DNA of 64,000 nucleotides from Microbacterium telephonicum (GTDB lineage: Bacteria > Actinomycetota > Actinomycetes > Actinomycetales > Microbacteriaceae): positions 1-64,000 of the forward strand of contig NZ_RCDB01000004.1 of assembly GCF_003651225.1 (NCBI RefSeq). Reading direction: 5' to 3'. The stretch's first letter is position 1. Every line of letters starts with the position of its first letter. Made by a program: the position numbers and the translations under genes. Shown here in pieces: positions 1-8,167 of the stretch. Under the pieces are notes generated by a model, which was not told the DNA's origin, searched no databases, and was given only the letters and a program-made list of their open reading frames with translations.

Positions 1-28
1 TTCGACATGCCCTGATTCTCCCACTAGC

Positions 29-54
29 CTCGGACATTGATTCGAAAGTCCGAG
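29..54. terminator. small hairpin at left edge
   Basis: CTCGGAC (29-35) and GTCCGAG (48-54) form a perfect 7-bp stem around a 12-nt loop. There is no T-run. It could be the end signal of a gene lying left of the window. The rest of 1-248 shows only the repeat at 112-150 and no convincing gene. Confidence 0.35.
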
Positions 55-111
55 AGGGCTGCGGAGAACTCGACGGCGTCGCGCGCCGGCAACCGATGCC
101 GGGTCCGGCGG

Positions 112-150
112 GTTTCGATACGCGCGCTGCGCGCGCTACTCAACCACCGG
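112..150 (+). repeat. intergenic repeat, type B
   Basis: This unit begins GTTTCGATACGCGCGC and ends CTCAACCACCGG. A near-identical copy lies at 13176-13214. It is a relative of the type A units (GTTTCGACTCG...CAACGACCGG) elsewhere in the window. All copies are intergenic and GC-rich. Confidence 0.7.
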
Positions 151-248
151 AAGAGGAGGCGATGGTTGCTCAATCACCGGAGGCTGCTCGATTACGGGCC
201 AGCTCGAGTGGCGGCAGCACAGTGATAGGGCACAGCGGATGTCGTGGA

Positions 249-318
249 GGGGCTGACGGGAATCGAACCCGCGCTGTCTGCTTGGGAAGCAGAAGTTCTG
301 CCATTGAACTACAGCCCC
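249..318 (-). tRNA. tRNA-Gly (CCC anticodon)
   Basis: On the minus strand the 70-nt sequence folds as a standard cloverleaf. The 7-bp acceptor stem is GGGGCTG/CAGCCCC, the D stem GTTC/GAAC, the anticodon stem TCTGC/GCAGA with loop TTCCCAA, and the T stem GCGGG/CCCGT with loop TTCGATT. The anticodon is CCC, reading the glycine codon GGG. No CCA is encoded at the 3' end, so it must be added after transcription. This isoacceptor suits a high-GC genome that uses GGG. Confidence 0.95.
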
Positions 319-396
319 GAGGCCTTCAGCATACCCCGAGCGGCAGCCGGCCCCTCGCCGCGCGGCGCGGCATCGGGCGGTGGATAAAGTGGCGGG

Positions 397-1098
397 GTGA
401 CCGTGCCCGCCGTGCCGACTCCCGCGCCGCGGCCCGGCGCCGTGTACTTCATCGGTCGGGCCGTGCTGCGTCCGCTCTTTCAGCTCATCTACCGGCCGCG
501 CATCGTCGGGCGCGAGAACGTGCCCGATTCGGGCGCCGTGCTGCTGGCGAGCAACCACCTCGCCGCGCTCGACACGGTCATCATCCCGACGTCCGCGCCG
601 CGCCCGGTGCAGTTCCTCATCAAGTCGGCGTTCTTCACGGGTCCAGGGCTGCTCGGGCGCTTCCGGCGTTGGTTCTTCACGTCGATCGGCGGCGTCCCGG
701 TGCACCGCACGACGGGACGCGACTCGCGCGCCGCGCTGGATGCGGGAAGCTCCATCCTGCGTGCGGGCAGCGTCTTCGCGGTGTTCCCCGAAGGCACCCG
801 GTCACGCGACGGGCGCCTGCACGCCGGACACGGCGGCGCCGCGTGGATGGCACTCGACACGGGAGCCCAGGTGGTGCCGGTCGGCCTGATCGGCACAGGC
901 ACCGTCCGACCGTTCGGGCACCTGCGCGGCCGTCCCCGCCTCGAAGTGCGCTTCGGCAGCCCGCTCGATCTCCGCGACCTCGCGGGCGTCGCCGCCGGCA
1001 GGGCTCGCCGCGAGATCACCGAGCGGATGATGGCGGCCATCGCCGAACTCTCCGGGCAGGAGCGTTCCGGCAACGTCAACGCGTCCTCGCGCGACTGA
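397..1098 (+). CDS. plsC: 1-acyl-sn-glycerol-3-phosphate acyltransferase (PlsC family)
   Basis: This 233-aa protein should transfer a second acyl chain to lysophosphatidate in phospholipid synthesis at the inner membrane face. The acyltransferase motifs are visible: HX4D at H54-D59 (NHLAALD) and PEGTRS at 131-136. The fold is short and soluble-looking, with one N-terminal hydrophobic patch, as in many actinobacterial PlsC proteins. The GTG start was chosen because a -10-like TAAAGT (385-390) ends 6 nt before it and there is no Shine-Dalgarno sequence, so the mRNA is probably leaderless. The exact acyl acceptor cannot be read from sequence. Confidence 0.88.
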   Translation: MTVPAVPTPAPRPGAVYFIGRAVLRPLFQLIYRPRIVGRENVPDSGAVLLASNHLAALDTVIIPTSAPRPVQFLIKSAFFTGPGLLGRFRRWFFTSIGGVPVHRTTGRDSRAALDAGSSILRAGSVFAVFPEGTRSRDGRLHAGHGGAAWMALDTGAQVVPVGLIGTGTVRPFGHLRGRPRLEVRFGSPLDLRDLAGVAAGRARREITERMMAAIAELSGQERSGNVNASSRD

Positions 1099-1168
1099 GG
1101 CCGGCGCGGGTTGCCTCCCGTGACCGGGCGGAGACGGCGGGCGTCGGCATCCGCACTACGCTGGTCGC

Positions 1169-1774
1169 GTGCTGCTCAGTGACCGCGACATCCGGGCCGA
1201 GATCGCGACGGGACGGGTCGGTCTCGACCCGTGGGACGCGGCGATGGTCCAGCCCTCGAGCGTCGACGTGCGCCTCGACCGCTACTTCCGGCTGTTCGAC
1301 AACCACAAGTACCCGTTCATCGACCCCGCCGAGGACCAGCCCGAGCTGACCCGCCTGATCGAGGTCAAGCCCGACGAGCCGTTCATCCTGCATCCGGGGG
1401 AGTTCGTCCTCGGATCGACCTTCGAGCAGGTCACGCTTCCGGACGACATCGCGGCGCGTCTCGAGGGGAAGTCGTCGCTCGGTCGCCTCGGGCTCCTGAC
1501 GCACTCGACCGCCGGTTTCATCGACCCGGGCTTCTCGGGACACGTGACCCTCGAGCTGTCGAACGTCGCGACCCTGCCCATCAAGCTGTGGCCCGGCATG
1601 AAGATCGGACAGCTCTGCTTCTTCCGCCTGTCGTCGGCGGCCGAGAACCCCTACGGCACCGGTCCGTACCTCAACCGGTACCACGGGCAGCGGGGACCCA
1701 CGGCGTCGCGGTCGTTCCAGAACTTCCACCGCACCGACGTCGGATCGACGGATGCGGGAGCCCTCGGCGGCTGA
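1169..1774 (+). CDS. dcd: dCTP deaminase (possibly bifunctional deaminase/dUTPase)
   Basis: This 201-aa protein is close to the usual 190 aa. It converts dCTP to dUTP, and in mycobacteria the homologue also hydrolyses dUTP to dUMP for thymidylate synthesis. The family core is intact: the nucleotide-binding segment around residues 100-130 ([11 protein letters not shown], then HVTLEL with the catalytic glutamate at about E129), and the C-terminal lid [12 protein letters not shown]. Expression looks leaderless: TACGCT (1157-1162) is followed by 6 nt and the GTG start. Deaminase versus bifunctional activity is inferred from relatives. Confidence 0.93.
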   Translation: MLLSDRDIRAEIATGRVGLDPWDAAMVQPSSVDVRLDRYFRLFDNHKYPFIDPAEDQPELTRLIEVKPDEPFILHPGEFVLGSTFEQVTLPDDIAARLEGKSSLGRLGLLTHSTAGFIDPGFSGHVTLELSNVATLPIKLWPGMKIGQLCFFRLSSAAENPYGTGPYLNRYHGQRGPTASRSFQNFHRTDVGSTDAGALGG

Positions 1775-1923
1775 CGCCGCCGGCGCGGCTGCGCGGCGAC
1801 CGCGCGCACATCTCAGGACGATTGCGTGCGCGGCGGCGCGCGTGCCGCGCAGAATCTGCGCGCACGGCGGCTCGGAATCGTTCGTTCCTGAGAAGTGAAC
1901 AGGTGCGCCCTCGCGGGCAGATA

Positions 1924-1950
1924 AGTTGTGCACAACTCGATTGTGTGCAA
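1924..1950. promoter_or_regulatory. probable OhrR operator pair
   Basis: AGTTGTGCACAACT (1924-1937) is a perfect 14-bp palindrome. A near copy, TTGTGTGCAA, follows at 1941-1950, with centres 15 bp apart. Both lie directly before ohrR (1961). A tandem palindrome here fits autoregulation by the dimeric OhrR repressor. The preceding 1775-1900 stretch holds GC-rich inverted repeats of the kind seen at gene ends. Confidence 0.6.
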
Positions 1951-1960
1951 CCGTTGACGC

Positions 1961-2386
1961 ATGGCGGCCGTCGATCAGCTCGTGTGCTTCTCGCTCTACC
2001 AGGCCAGTCGCGCCACGACGCAGGTGTACCGGCGGCTGCTGGCGCCGTGGAACCTGACCTACCCGCAGTACCTCGTGCTGGTGCAGCTGTGGATCGACGG
2101 GCTGGCGACCGTGTCGCAGCTCGGTGACGACCTCGACCTCGATTCCGGCACGCTGTCGCCGCTGCTGCGTCGCATGGAGCGGGCGGACCTCCTCGTGCGC
2201 GAACGCGGCGAGGGCGACGCCCGCATCGTCACGGTGCGCCTGACCGAGCGCGGCCGCGCGCTGCAGAGCGAGATGGCGGAGGTCTCGGAGGAGCTGCTGC
2301 GGTGCACCGGCTTCACCCTCGACTCGGCCGTCGCCCTGCGCGAATCGCTGCACCGACTGACCGACAGCCTGCACACCGCACGCTGA
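1961..2386 (+). CDS. ohrR: MarR-family organic hydroperoxide repressor OhrR
   Basis: This 141-aa winged-helix protein is a redox-sensing repressor. The peroxidatic cysteine expected near the N-terminus is C9 in QLVCFSLYQASR, the same context as the single sensing cysteine of Bacillus OhrR. The recognition helix region is TLSPLLRRMERADL and the wing is RERGEGDARIVTVRLT. The gene sits directly upstream of ohr in the same direction, and a palindrome pair precedes it. Oxidation of C9 by organic peroxides would release DNA and induce both genes. There is no clear second cysteine partner except C95, near the C-terminus. Confidence 0.88.
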   Translation: MAAVDQLVCFSLYQASRATTQVYRRLLAPWNLTYPQYLVLVQLWIDGLATVSQLGDDLDLDSGTLSPLLRRMERADLLVRERGEGDARIVTVRLTERGRALQSEMAEVSEELLRCTGFTLDSAVALRESLHRLTDSLHTAR

Positions 2387-2457
2387 ACCCGACCGGGTGC
2401 GGCGACGCGTCGTGCCCGCAGACCCGCCGGCGTTCCGGTGGAGACAAGGAGGACACC

Positions 2458-2880
2458 ATGGACACCATCTACACCGCAGAGGCCCTCGCCACGGGCGGCG
2501 GCCGCAACGGGCACGTCCGCACCGCCGATGGGCTCATCGACACCGACGTGCGCATCCCGAAGGAGATGGGCGGCGCCGGCGGTGCTCCCAACCCCGAGCT
2601 GCTGTTCGCCGCGGGCTACGCCGCCTGCTTCCACTCCGCGCTGCAGTCGGTCGCCCGCGCGCAGAAGATCACCCTCGGCGAGACGAGCGTCGGCACGCGC
2701 GTCGGGATCGGCCCGAACGGCCAGGGCGGGTTCGGTCTGAGCGTCGAGCTCGAGGTCGTCATCCCCGACATGCCGCACGACGAGGCACAGGCGCTCGCCG
2801 AGGCCGCCGAGAAGGTGTGCCCGTACTCCAACGCGACGCGCGGCAACATCGAGACCGTTGTGCGGGTCGTCGAGGACTGA
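2458..2880 (+). CDS. ohr: organic hydroperoxide resistance protein Ohr (OsmC/Ohr family)
   Basis: This 140-aa thiol peroxidase reduces organic hydroperoxides to alcohols, usually drawing electrons from lipoylated proteins. Both reactive cysteines are present: C57 in GYAACFHSAL and C121 in KVCPYSNATRGN. ATG at 2458 follows AAGGAGG with 6 nt spacing; the open frame runs further upstream, but that part is not family-like. It lies 71 bp after ohrR and is probably co-regulated by it. Confidence 0.95.
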   Translation: MDTIYTAEALATGGGRNGHVRTADGLIDTDVRIPKEMGGAGGAPNPELLFAAGYAACFHSALQSVARAQKITLGETSVGTRVGIGPNGQGGFGLSVELEVVIPDMPHDEAQALAEAAEKVCPYSNATRGNIETVVRVVED

Positions 2881-2894
2881 AAGCGGCTCGGGGC

Positions 2895-3025
2895 GTTTCG
2901 ACTCGCTTCGCTCGCTCAACGACCGGGGAGGGCGGGGCGGCTCGGGGCGTTTCGACTCGCTTCGCTCGCTCAACGACCGGAAGGCCACCGGTCGTTGAGC
3001 GAGGAGCGCAGCGACGAGTCGAAAC
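2895..3025. repeat. three type A repeats forming a hairpin between ohr and fprA
   Basis: Two 32-bp direct copies (2895-2926 and 2949-2980) start GTTTCGACTCGCTTCGC and end CAACGACCGG. An inverted 38-bp copy follows at 2988-3025, carrying an extra six bases in the middle. Copies two and three can pair into a stem of about 30 bp with a 7-nt loop. Lying between convergent genes, it may act as a two-way terminator. Confidence 0.75.
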
Positions 3026-3037
3026 GCGCCGAAGCCG

Positions 3038-4411
3038 TCAGCGGGTGAGGCTCGCGGCGCGGGAGATCGCCACCTGCTCGTCGCGCGGCACCACCTTGAC
3101 GCGTTCGCGGGTGTGCCGGTGCCCGGCCCCCAGGTCGCGCTCGTGCGCGTCGAGCGAGCGCCAGCCGTCCCACGTCGTGTACTCGACCTCGCGCTCGTCG
3201 AGCAGCGTCAGCACGTCGCCGCCCACCGCCGGGGCTGCCAGCGCGCCGGCCTCGGCATCCGCCACGAGGTGGGAGATGGTCTCCATCGCGTCGGACTTCG
3301 TGTGGCCGATGAGTCCCACGGGTCCGCGCTTGATCCAGCCGGTCGCGTAGACGCCCGGCACGACCGCGTCGCCCGCGTCGACCACGCGTCCCTCGACGTT
3401 CGGGATGACGCCACGGGCGGCGTCGAACGGCACGTCGACGACGGGGCTGCCGAAGTAACCGACGGCGCGGTACACCTGCTGCACCGGATACTCGCGGATC
3501 TCGCCGGTGCCCTCCACCCGGCCGTCGCCGACGGGACGGGTGCGCTCGAAGCGCAGGCCCTCGACGCGGTCGGTGCCGAGCACGGCGACGGGCTGGTGGT
3601 AGAAGTGCAGGTGCAGCCGGCGCGTCGCACCGGTGGACTCGCGGCCGCGCCAGCTGTTCAGCACGCGCAGCATCACCTTGAGCTGGTTGTTCGCCGCGTT
3701 CGCGGGGTCGGCATCGGCGAAGTCCTCGTCGTGCACGACGATGTCGACGTTCGGCACCTCACCGAGCTCGCGCAGCTCGATCGGGGTGAACTTGATGTCG
3801 GCGGGGCCGCGCCGGCCGAACACGTGCACATCGGTGACGGCGGAGGTCTCGAGCCCGGCGAGCACGTTGTCGGGGATCTCGGTGGAACGCAGATCGACGG
3901 CATGCTTGGCGAGCACGCGCGCGACGTCGAGGGCGACGTTGCCGTTGCCGATGACGGCGACTTCGGGGGCATCCAGCGCCCAGTCGGTCGGCACGTCGGG
4001 GTGACCGTCGTACCAGGCGACGAAGTCGGCCGCACCGAACGACCCCGGCAGGTCGACGCCCGGGATGTCGAGGGCGGCGTCGCGGATGGCGCCGGTGGCG
4101 AGGATGACGGCGTCGTAGCGCTCCTGCAGCTCGTCGAGGGAGATGTGGCGGCCGACCTCGACGTTGCCGATGAAGCGGATGCTGCCCGCGTCGAGCATCT
4201 CGTGCAGCGACGTGACGATGCCCTTGATGCGGGGGTGGTCGGGCGCGACGCCGTACCGGATGAGGCCGTAGGGCGCGGGAAGCGACTCGAACAGGTCGAT
4301 CGCGACCTCTCCGCCGCGCTCGGCGACCGCGCCGGAGAGGATGTTGCCCGCGTAGATGCCGGCGGGGCCCGCGCCGACGATCGCGACGCGCAGGTTCAAG
4401 GGCTGGCTCAT
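3038..4411 (-). CDS. fprA: ferredoxin/flavodoxin-NADP+ reductase, FprA type
   Basis: This 457-aa FAD enzyme of the adrenodoxin-reductase type moves electrons between NADPH and ferredoxin. The FAD-binding GAGPAGIYAGN motif follows the start at once, and a second Rossmann motif, VIGNGNVALD, lies mid-protein. The C-terminal GWIKRGPVGLIGHTKSDA is a family hallmark. The frame is open further upstream, but the ATG at 4411 begins the conserved sequence. It is the last gene of the sulfur operon, 64 bp after cobA. The likely job is to supply reduced ferredoxin to the sulfite reductase encoded at the operon's start. Confidence 0.92.
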   Translation of the reverse strand: MSQPLNLRVAIVGAGPAGIYAGNILSGAVAERGGEVAIDLFESLPAPYGLIRYGVAPDHPRIKGIVTSLHEMLDAGSIRFIGNVEVGRHISLDELQERYDAVILATGAIRDAALDIPGVDLPGSFGAADFVAWYDGHPDVPTDWALDAPEVAVIGNGNVALDVARVLAKHAVDLRSTEIPDNVLAGLETSAVTDVHVFGRRGPADIKFTPIELRELGEVPNVDIVVHDEDFADADPANAANNQLKVMLRVLNSWRGRESTGATRRLHLHFYHQPVAVLGTDRVEGLRFERTRPVGDGRVEGTGEIREYPVQQVYRAVGYFGSPVVDVPFDAARGVIPNVEGRVVDAGDAVVPGVYATGWIKRGPVGLIGHTKSDAMETISHLVADAEAGALAAPAVGGDVLTLLDEREVEYTTWDGWRSLDAHERDLGAGHRHTRERVKVVPRDEQVAISRAASLTR

Positions 4412-4475
4412 GGGTGCCTTTCGCAAGGGGCGGATGCCGGGCGGGCGCCGACGGCATCCGCACGGAGAGGGGTGG

Positions 4476-5276
4476 TCAGGAGGGGAGCCGCGCGATCCAG
4501 TCACGCTGGAGGCGGGCGGCCTCGTCGCGGAACTCCGGGGGCGCGTAGGGACTGAGGCCGACGACGTCGCCGACGACGACGACGGCGGGCGAGCGCACCT
4601 GCCGGTCGGCGGCCTGCTCGGCGATCGTGGCCAGGGTGCCGATCGTGACCCGCTGGCGCTCGCCGTAGCCGTCTTCGACGATCGCCACCGGGCAGTGCGC
4701 GCCTCGCGCCCCGCGGACGAGCAGATGCGCGGAGTGCGCGAGGGTCGCGACGCCCATGAGCAACACGAGGGTGTGGTCGCGGCCGCCGCCGAGGTCGTCG
4801 ATCTGGTCGTGCGCGGTGGCGACGGTGAACGTCGTCGCGAGCCCGCGGTGGGTCAGCGGGATGCCGGCGACGGCGGGCACCGAGACGGCGCTCGTGACGC
4901 CCGGCACAACCTCGACGGCGACGCCGGCGGCCTGGCAGGCCGCCACCTCCTCGCCGCCGCGACCGAACACGTACGGGTCGCCGCCCTTGAGGCGGACGAC
5001 GCGCTTGCCGTCCCGGCCGAGCTGCACGAGCAGGGCGTTGATCGCATCCTGCGGCACCGCGTGGTGACCGGGGCGCTTGCCCACGTCGACGACGTCGGCG
5101 CTCAGCCGCACGCCGTCGGCGGCGAGGCCGTCGAGCACCGCACGGGCGCCGAGGCGGTCGGCGACGATGACGTCGGCGCGTTCGAGCGCCCGCAGTCCCC
5201 GCACGGTCAGCAGCCCGGCGTCTCCGGGGCCCGCCCCCACGAGGGTCACGAGCCCGGCGGATGCGGCGGCGGTCAC
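4476..5276 (-). CDS. cobA: uroporphyrinogen-III C-methyltransferase (siroheme pathway)
   Basis: This 266-aa SAM-dependent enzyme methylates uroporphyrinogen III to precorrin-2, the first step to siroheme. Conserved stretches are LVTLVGAGPGDAGLLT near the N-terminus and KRVVRLKGGDPYVFGRGGEE at about residues 85-105. It is the methylase domain only; the dehydrogenase/ferrochelatase half of CysG is not fused and not in the window. The GTG start at 5276 overlaps the permease stop by 4 bp (GTGA), so translation is coupled. Its place in the operon fits siroheme supply to the sulfite reductase. Confidence 0.9.
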   Translation of the reverse strand: MTAAASAGLVTLVGAGPGDAGLLTVRGLRALERADVIVADRLGARAVLDGLAADGVRLSADVVDVGKRPGHHAVPQDAINALLVQLGRDGKRVVRLKGGDPYVFGRGGEEVAACQAAGVAVEVVPGVTSAVSVPAVAGIPLTHRGLATTFTVATAHDQIDDLGGGRDHTLVLLMGVATLAHSAHLLVRGARGAHCPVAIVEDGYGERQRVTIGTLATIAEQAADRQVRSPAVVVVGDVVGLSPYAPPEFRDEAARLQRDWIARLPS

Positions 5277-6190
5277 CGGGTGCCTCCCACCAGCAGGCCG
5301 CGGCGGCGCAGCATCCGCCGCTCGATCGGACCGAAGAACACGAGCTCGATCAGGATGCCGATCGCGAGGATCAGGATGATCGTGGCGAGCACACCGGCGA
5401 GGTCGGCGAGTTCGCGGTTCTGCTGCAGCATCGAGCCGAGTCCGAACCCGATCGTGCCGCCGACCGTGATGATCTCGGCCGCCATCAGTGACCGCCACGA
5501 GAACGCCCAGCCCTGCTTGAGGCCCGCGAAGTAGCCGGGGAGGGCGGCCGGCAGCACGACGCGCGTCGCGAGCGCGAAGCGCCCCGCACCGAGCACGGTG
5601 CCCACGCGGCGCAGCTGCGGCGGCACCTGGTCGACACCGGCGATCAGACCGTTGACGATCGACGGGATCGCCCCCATGAGGATGACGAAGTAGGCGGTCG
5701 CGTCGGTGAGGCCGAACCAGATGATCGCGGCGGGCACCCACGCGACGGAGGGCAGCACCTGCAGGCCCGACACGATCGGGCCGATCGCGCGGCGCAGGAT
5801 CCGCACCTCGGCCAGCAGCAGGCCGAGCGGCGTGCCCACGACGATCGCGATGAGGAAGCCCAGGATGCCGCGCTCGAGGCTCGTGCCGACGGCGGTCTGC
5901 AGGCGCCCGGTCTCCCACGAGGTCTGGAACGCGGTGAGCACGTCGAGCGGGCTCGGCGCGATGTCGGGGCGCGGCTGGGCGATGACGATGTAGAGCTGCC
6001 ACGCCGCGATGAGCACGGCGAGGAAGATGATCGGCGGCAGCACGCTCGACCAGAACACGCGCAGGCGGCTGGGACGCTGCTCGACCGGCGACTGCAGGCG
6101 GTCCAGGCCCGCCTCGAGGTCGCGGTGGGCGGTCTCGTCGGGGGCGATGGACTCGAGCGTGGTGCGCGCGGCGGTGGCTTCAGGCGGCAT
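5273..6190 (-). CDS. ABC transporter permease, SsuC/TauC type
   Basis: This 305-aa inner-membrane permease of the BPD_transp_1 fold has about six hydrophobic segments. The cytoplasmic coupling loop GRFALATRVVLPAALPGYFAGLKQ contacts the ATPase. Family members import sulfonates, taurine or similar anions. It overlaps the ATPase gene upstream by 11 bp and cobA downstream by 4 bp. The 45-residue N-terminal extension is hydrophilic. The substrate is unknown; location among sulfate-reduction genes suggests a sulfur anion. Confidence 0.85.
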   Translation of the reverse strand: MPPEATAARTTLESIAPDETAHRDLEAGLDRLQSPVEQRPSRLRVFWSSVLPPIIFLAVLIAAWQLYIVIAQPRPDIAPSPLDVLTAFQTSWETGRLQTAVGTSLERGILGFLIAIVVGTPLGLLLAEVRILRRAIGPIVSGLQVLPSVAWVPAAIIWFGLTDATAYFVILMGAIPSIVNGLIAGVDQVPPQLRRVGTVLGAGRFALATRVVLPAALPGYFAGLKQGWAFSWRSLMAAEIITVGGTIGFGLGSMLQQNRELADLAGVLATIILILAIGILIELVFFGPIERRMLRRRGLLVGGTR

Positions 6191-7037
6191 TGCGGCGGAT
6201 CTCCTTCCGCAGACGCGTCGTGATCTCGGTCACGAGCGCGGCGGCCTCGGTTCCGTCGCCGCGCCGGGCGCCGACCTCCCACTCGTGCGCGACCCGGCCG
6301 GGGCGGCTCGAGAGCAGCACGACCCGCTGGCCGAGGCGCACCGCCTCGCCGACGTTGTGGGTGACGAACACGATCGTGCGGCCGGTCGCGCGCCACACGC
6401 GGTCGAGCTCGTCGTGGAGGATGTCGCGCGTGATGGCGTCGAGGGCGGCGAACGGCTCGTCCATCAGCAGCACGGGGCGCTTCTGGGCCAGCGCCCGCGC
6501 GAGGGCGACGCGCTGGCGCATGCCGCCGGAGAGTTCGTGCGGGCGCTTGTCGACGGCGTCGGCGAGTCCCACGACGTCGAGCAGCTCGCGCGCACGCTCG
6601 CGGCGCGCCGCGCGGGAGACGCCGTGCAGGCGCAGCGCCAACTCGATGTTGCGGGATGCGGTCAGCCACGGCATCAGCGCGGACTCCTGGAACATCAGCG
6701 CCGACCCCTCGGCGGGGGTCTCGACCGTGCCCGCCGATGCGCGGTCGAGCCCGGCGATGATGTTCAGCAGCGTCGACTTGCCGCATCCGGACGCCCCGAC
6801 CAGGCACACGAACTCGCCGGGCCGCACGTCGAGCGACACGTCCTCGAGCACCGACGGGCCCGCACCGAAGCGCTTGGCGACGCCCTGCAGCCGGATCGCC
6901 GGCGCCGTCGGGGCCGCGACGGTCGGCGCCGGAGCGCCGAGGTCGAAGCTCGGCAGCAGCGGCGTCGGACGCGCCGGCACGGATGTCGCGCCCGGGGTGC
7001 CGGTGACGACCGGCGCGTCGGGGCGGGCGCCGGTCAT
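6180..7037 (-). CDS. ABC transporter ATP-binding protein, SsuB/TauB type
   Basis: This 285-aa ATPase powers the SsuABC-like importer. Walker A is GASGCGKST, the signature is LSGGMRQR, and Walker B is VLLMDEPFAALD. The Q-loop FQESALMPWLT is typical of nitrate/sulfonate/taurine importers. The first 45 residues are a Pro/Ala-rich extension of unknown role. It shares ATGA with the upstream binding-protein gene. Confidence 0.88.
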   Translation of the reverse strand: MTGARPDAPVVTGTPGATSVPARPTPLLPSFDLGAPAPTVAAPTAPAIRLQGVAKRFGAGPSVLEDVSLDVRPGEFVCLVGASGCGKSTLLNIIAGLDRASAGTVETPAEGSALMFQESALMPWLTASRNIELALRLHGVSRAARRERARELLDVVGLADAVDKRPHELSGGMRQRVALARALAQKRPVLLMDEPFAALDAITRDILHDELDRVWRATGRTIVFVTHNVGEAVRLGQRVVLLSSRPGRVAHEWEVGARRGDGTEAAALVTEITTRLRKEIRRNAA

Positions 7038-8119
7038 GACGTGCCGTCCTCGCCGAGATCGCCCGCCGAGACGGTGTCGTCGCCGGCATCCGACAGCAGA
7101 CCGTTGAGCAGGCGCAGGTCGAACAGTCCCTCGATCGACCCCTTCTTCTGCGTTCCGGCGGCCAGGCCGTTCTCGACGAGCGTCGTGAACGTCTCGGCGT
7201 GCGGGTCGGCCGAGAAGGTGACGTTCTCGAGCGCCCGGTCGATGACCGCGTCGTCGAGCGGCTTGCCGGTGTCTTCGGTGAGCTTCGCGTTGATGACGTC
7301 GGCGGCCTGGTCGGCGTTCCCGTTCAGCCAGTCGATGGCGGCGAGCTCGCCCTGCAGCAGCGCGTCGACGGTCTGGGGGTGCTCCTCGAGGAAGTCGGCG
7401 CGCACGAGCAGCACCGTCGTCGGGAACGCGCCGCCGTCCCACAGGTCGGCCTCGTCGACGAGGACGTGGGCCCCGGCATCCACCACGAGGCGCGAGACCC
7501 ACGGTTCGGGCAGCCACGCGCCGTCGATGTCGCCGCTCTGGAAGAGCGTGAGCGTCTGCGCGTTCTCGGTCGGCGTGATCGTGACGTCGCCGCCGCCGGT
7601 CGTGCTGGTCTGGAATCCTTCGTCGCCGAGCCAGCTGCGCAGGGCCACGTCCTGCGTGTTGCCGAGCTGCGGGGTGGCGAGGGTCGTGCCCTTCAGGTCG
7701 TCGGGCGAGTCGATGCCGTCGCGGACGACGAGGGCCGCGCCGCCGGTCGTCGCCCCCGCGACGATGCGGGCCGACTCGCCGCCGGACTGGATGAAGGTGT
7801 TGATCGACGGATTCGGTCCGATGAAGGTCGCATCGATCGCACCGGCTGACAGCGCTTCGATGGCGGCCGGGCCCGCGTTGAAGATCTGGGTCGTCAGCTC
7901 GGTTTCGCCCAGCGCGTCGGCGAACAGTCCCTCCGACAGCCCCACGAGTGCGGGGGCGTGCGTGACGTTCGCGAAGTAGCCCAGGCGCAGCTCCTCGGCG
8001 GGCGACCCGCCGTCGAGCGCGGCCGGAGTCGCCTCGTCCGACGCGGCTGCGGAGGCGCATCCGGTGAGCATCATGGCGGCCACGGCCAATGCGGAGATGG
8101 TGAGTGAGCGGGTGTTCAT
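7034..8119 (-). CDS. ABC transporter substrate-binding lipoprotein, SsuA/NMT1 type
   Basis: This 361-aa lipoprotein captures the substrate outside the cell. The signal peptide ends in the lipobox LTGC (C21), giving a lipid anchor on the actinobacterial membrane. The mature part has the SsuA/NMT1 layout, with GYFANVTHAPALVGLSEGLF at the start and the ligand region IFNAGPAAIEALSAGAIDATFIG. A strong ribosome site, GAAGGAGG, precedes the ATG. It follows cysN by 48 bp. No FMNH2-dependent sulfonate monooxygenase (ssuD) or tauD is nearby, so sulfate, thiosulfate or a sulfonate are all possible ligands. Confidence 0.82.
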   Translation of the reverse strand: MNTRSLTISALAVAAMMLTGCASAAASDEATPAALDGGSPAEELRLGYFANVTHAPALVGLSEGLFADALGETELTTQIFNAGPAAIEALSAGAIDATFIGPNPSINTFIQSGGESARIVAGATTGGAALVVRDGIDSPDDLKGTTLATPQLGNTQDVALRSWLGDEGFQTSTTGGGDVTITPTENAQTLTLFQSGDIDGAWLPEPWVSRLVVDAGAHVLVDEADLWDGGAFPTTVLLVRADFLEEHPQTVDALLQGELAAIDWLNGNADQAADVINAKLTEDTGKPLDDAVIDRALENVTFSADPHAETFTTLVENGLAAGTQKKGSIEGLFDLRLLNGLLSDAGDDTVSAGDLGEDGTS

Positions 8120-8167
8120 CTTTGTTCGCCTCCTTCGGGCTTTCTTGGTGGGGTCGTGCGGTGCGCG

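Noticed and set aside
37..225. 62-codon frame at the left edge
   Set aside because: Arg-rich, runs through the type B repeat, and has no ribosome site.
2302..2457. Upstream extension of ohr
   Set aside because: The extra residues overlap the end of ohrR in another frame, are not family-like, and a strong ribosome site precedes ATG at 2458.
2895..3025. CRISPR array
   Set aside because: Only three units, with unequal spacing, one inverted, and no cas genes in the window; the same unit occurs scattered elsewhere.
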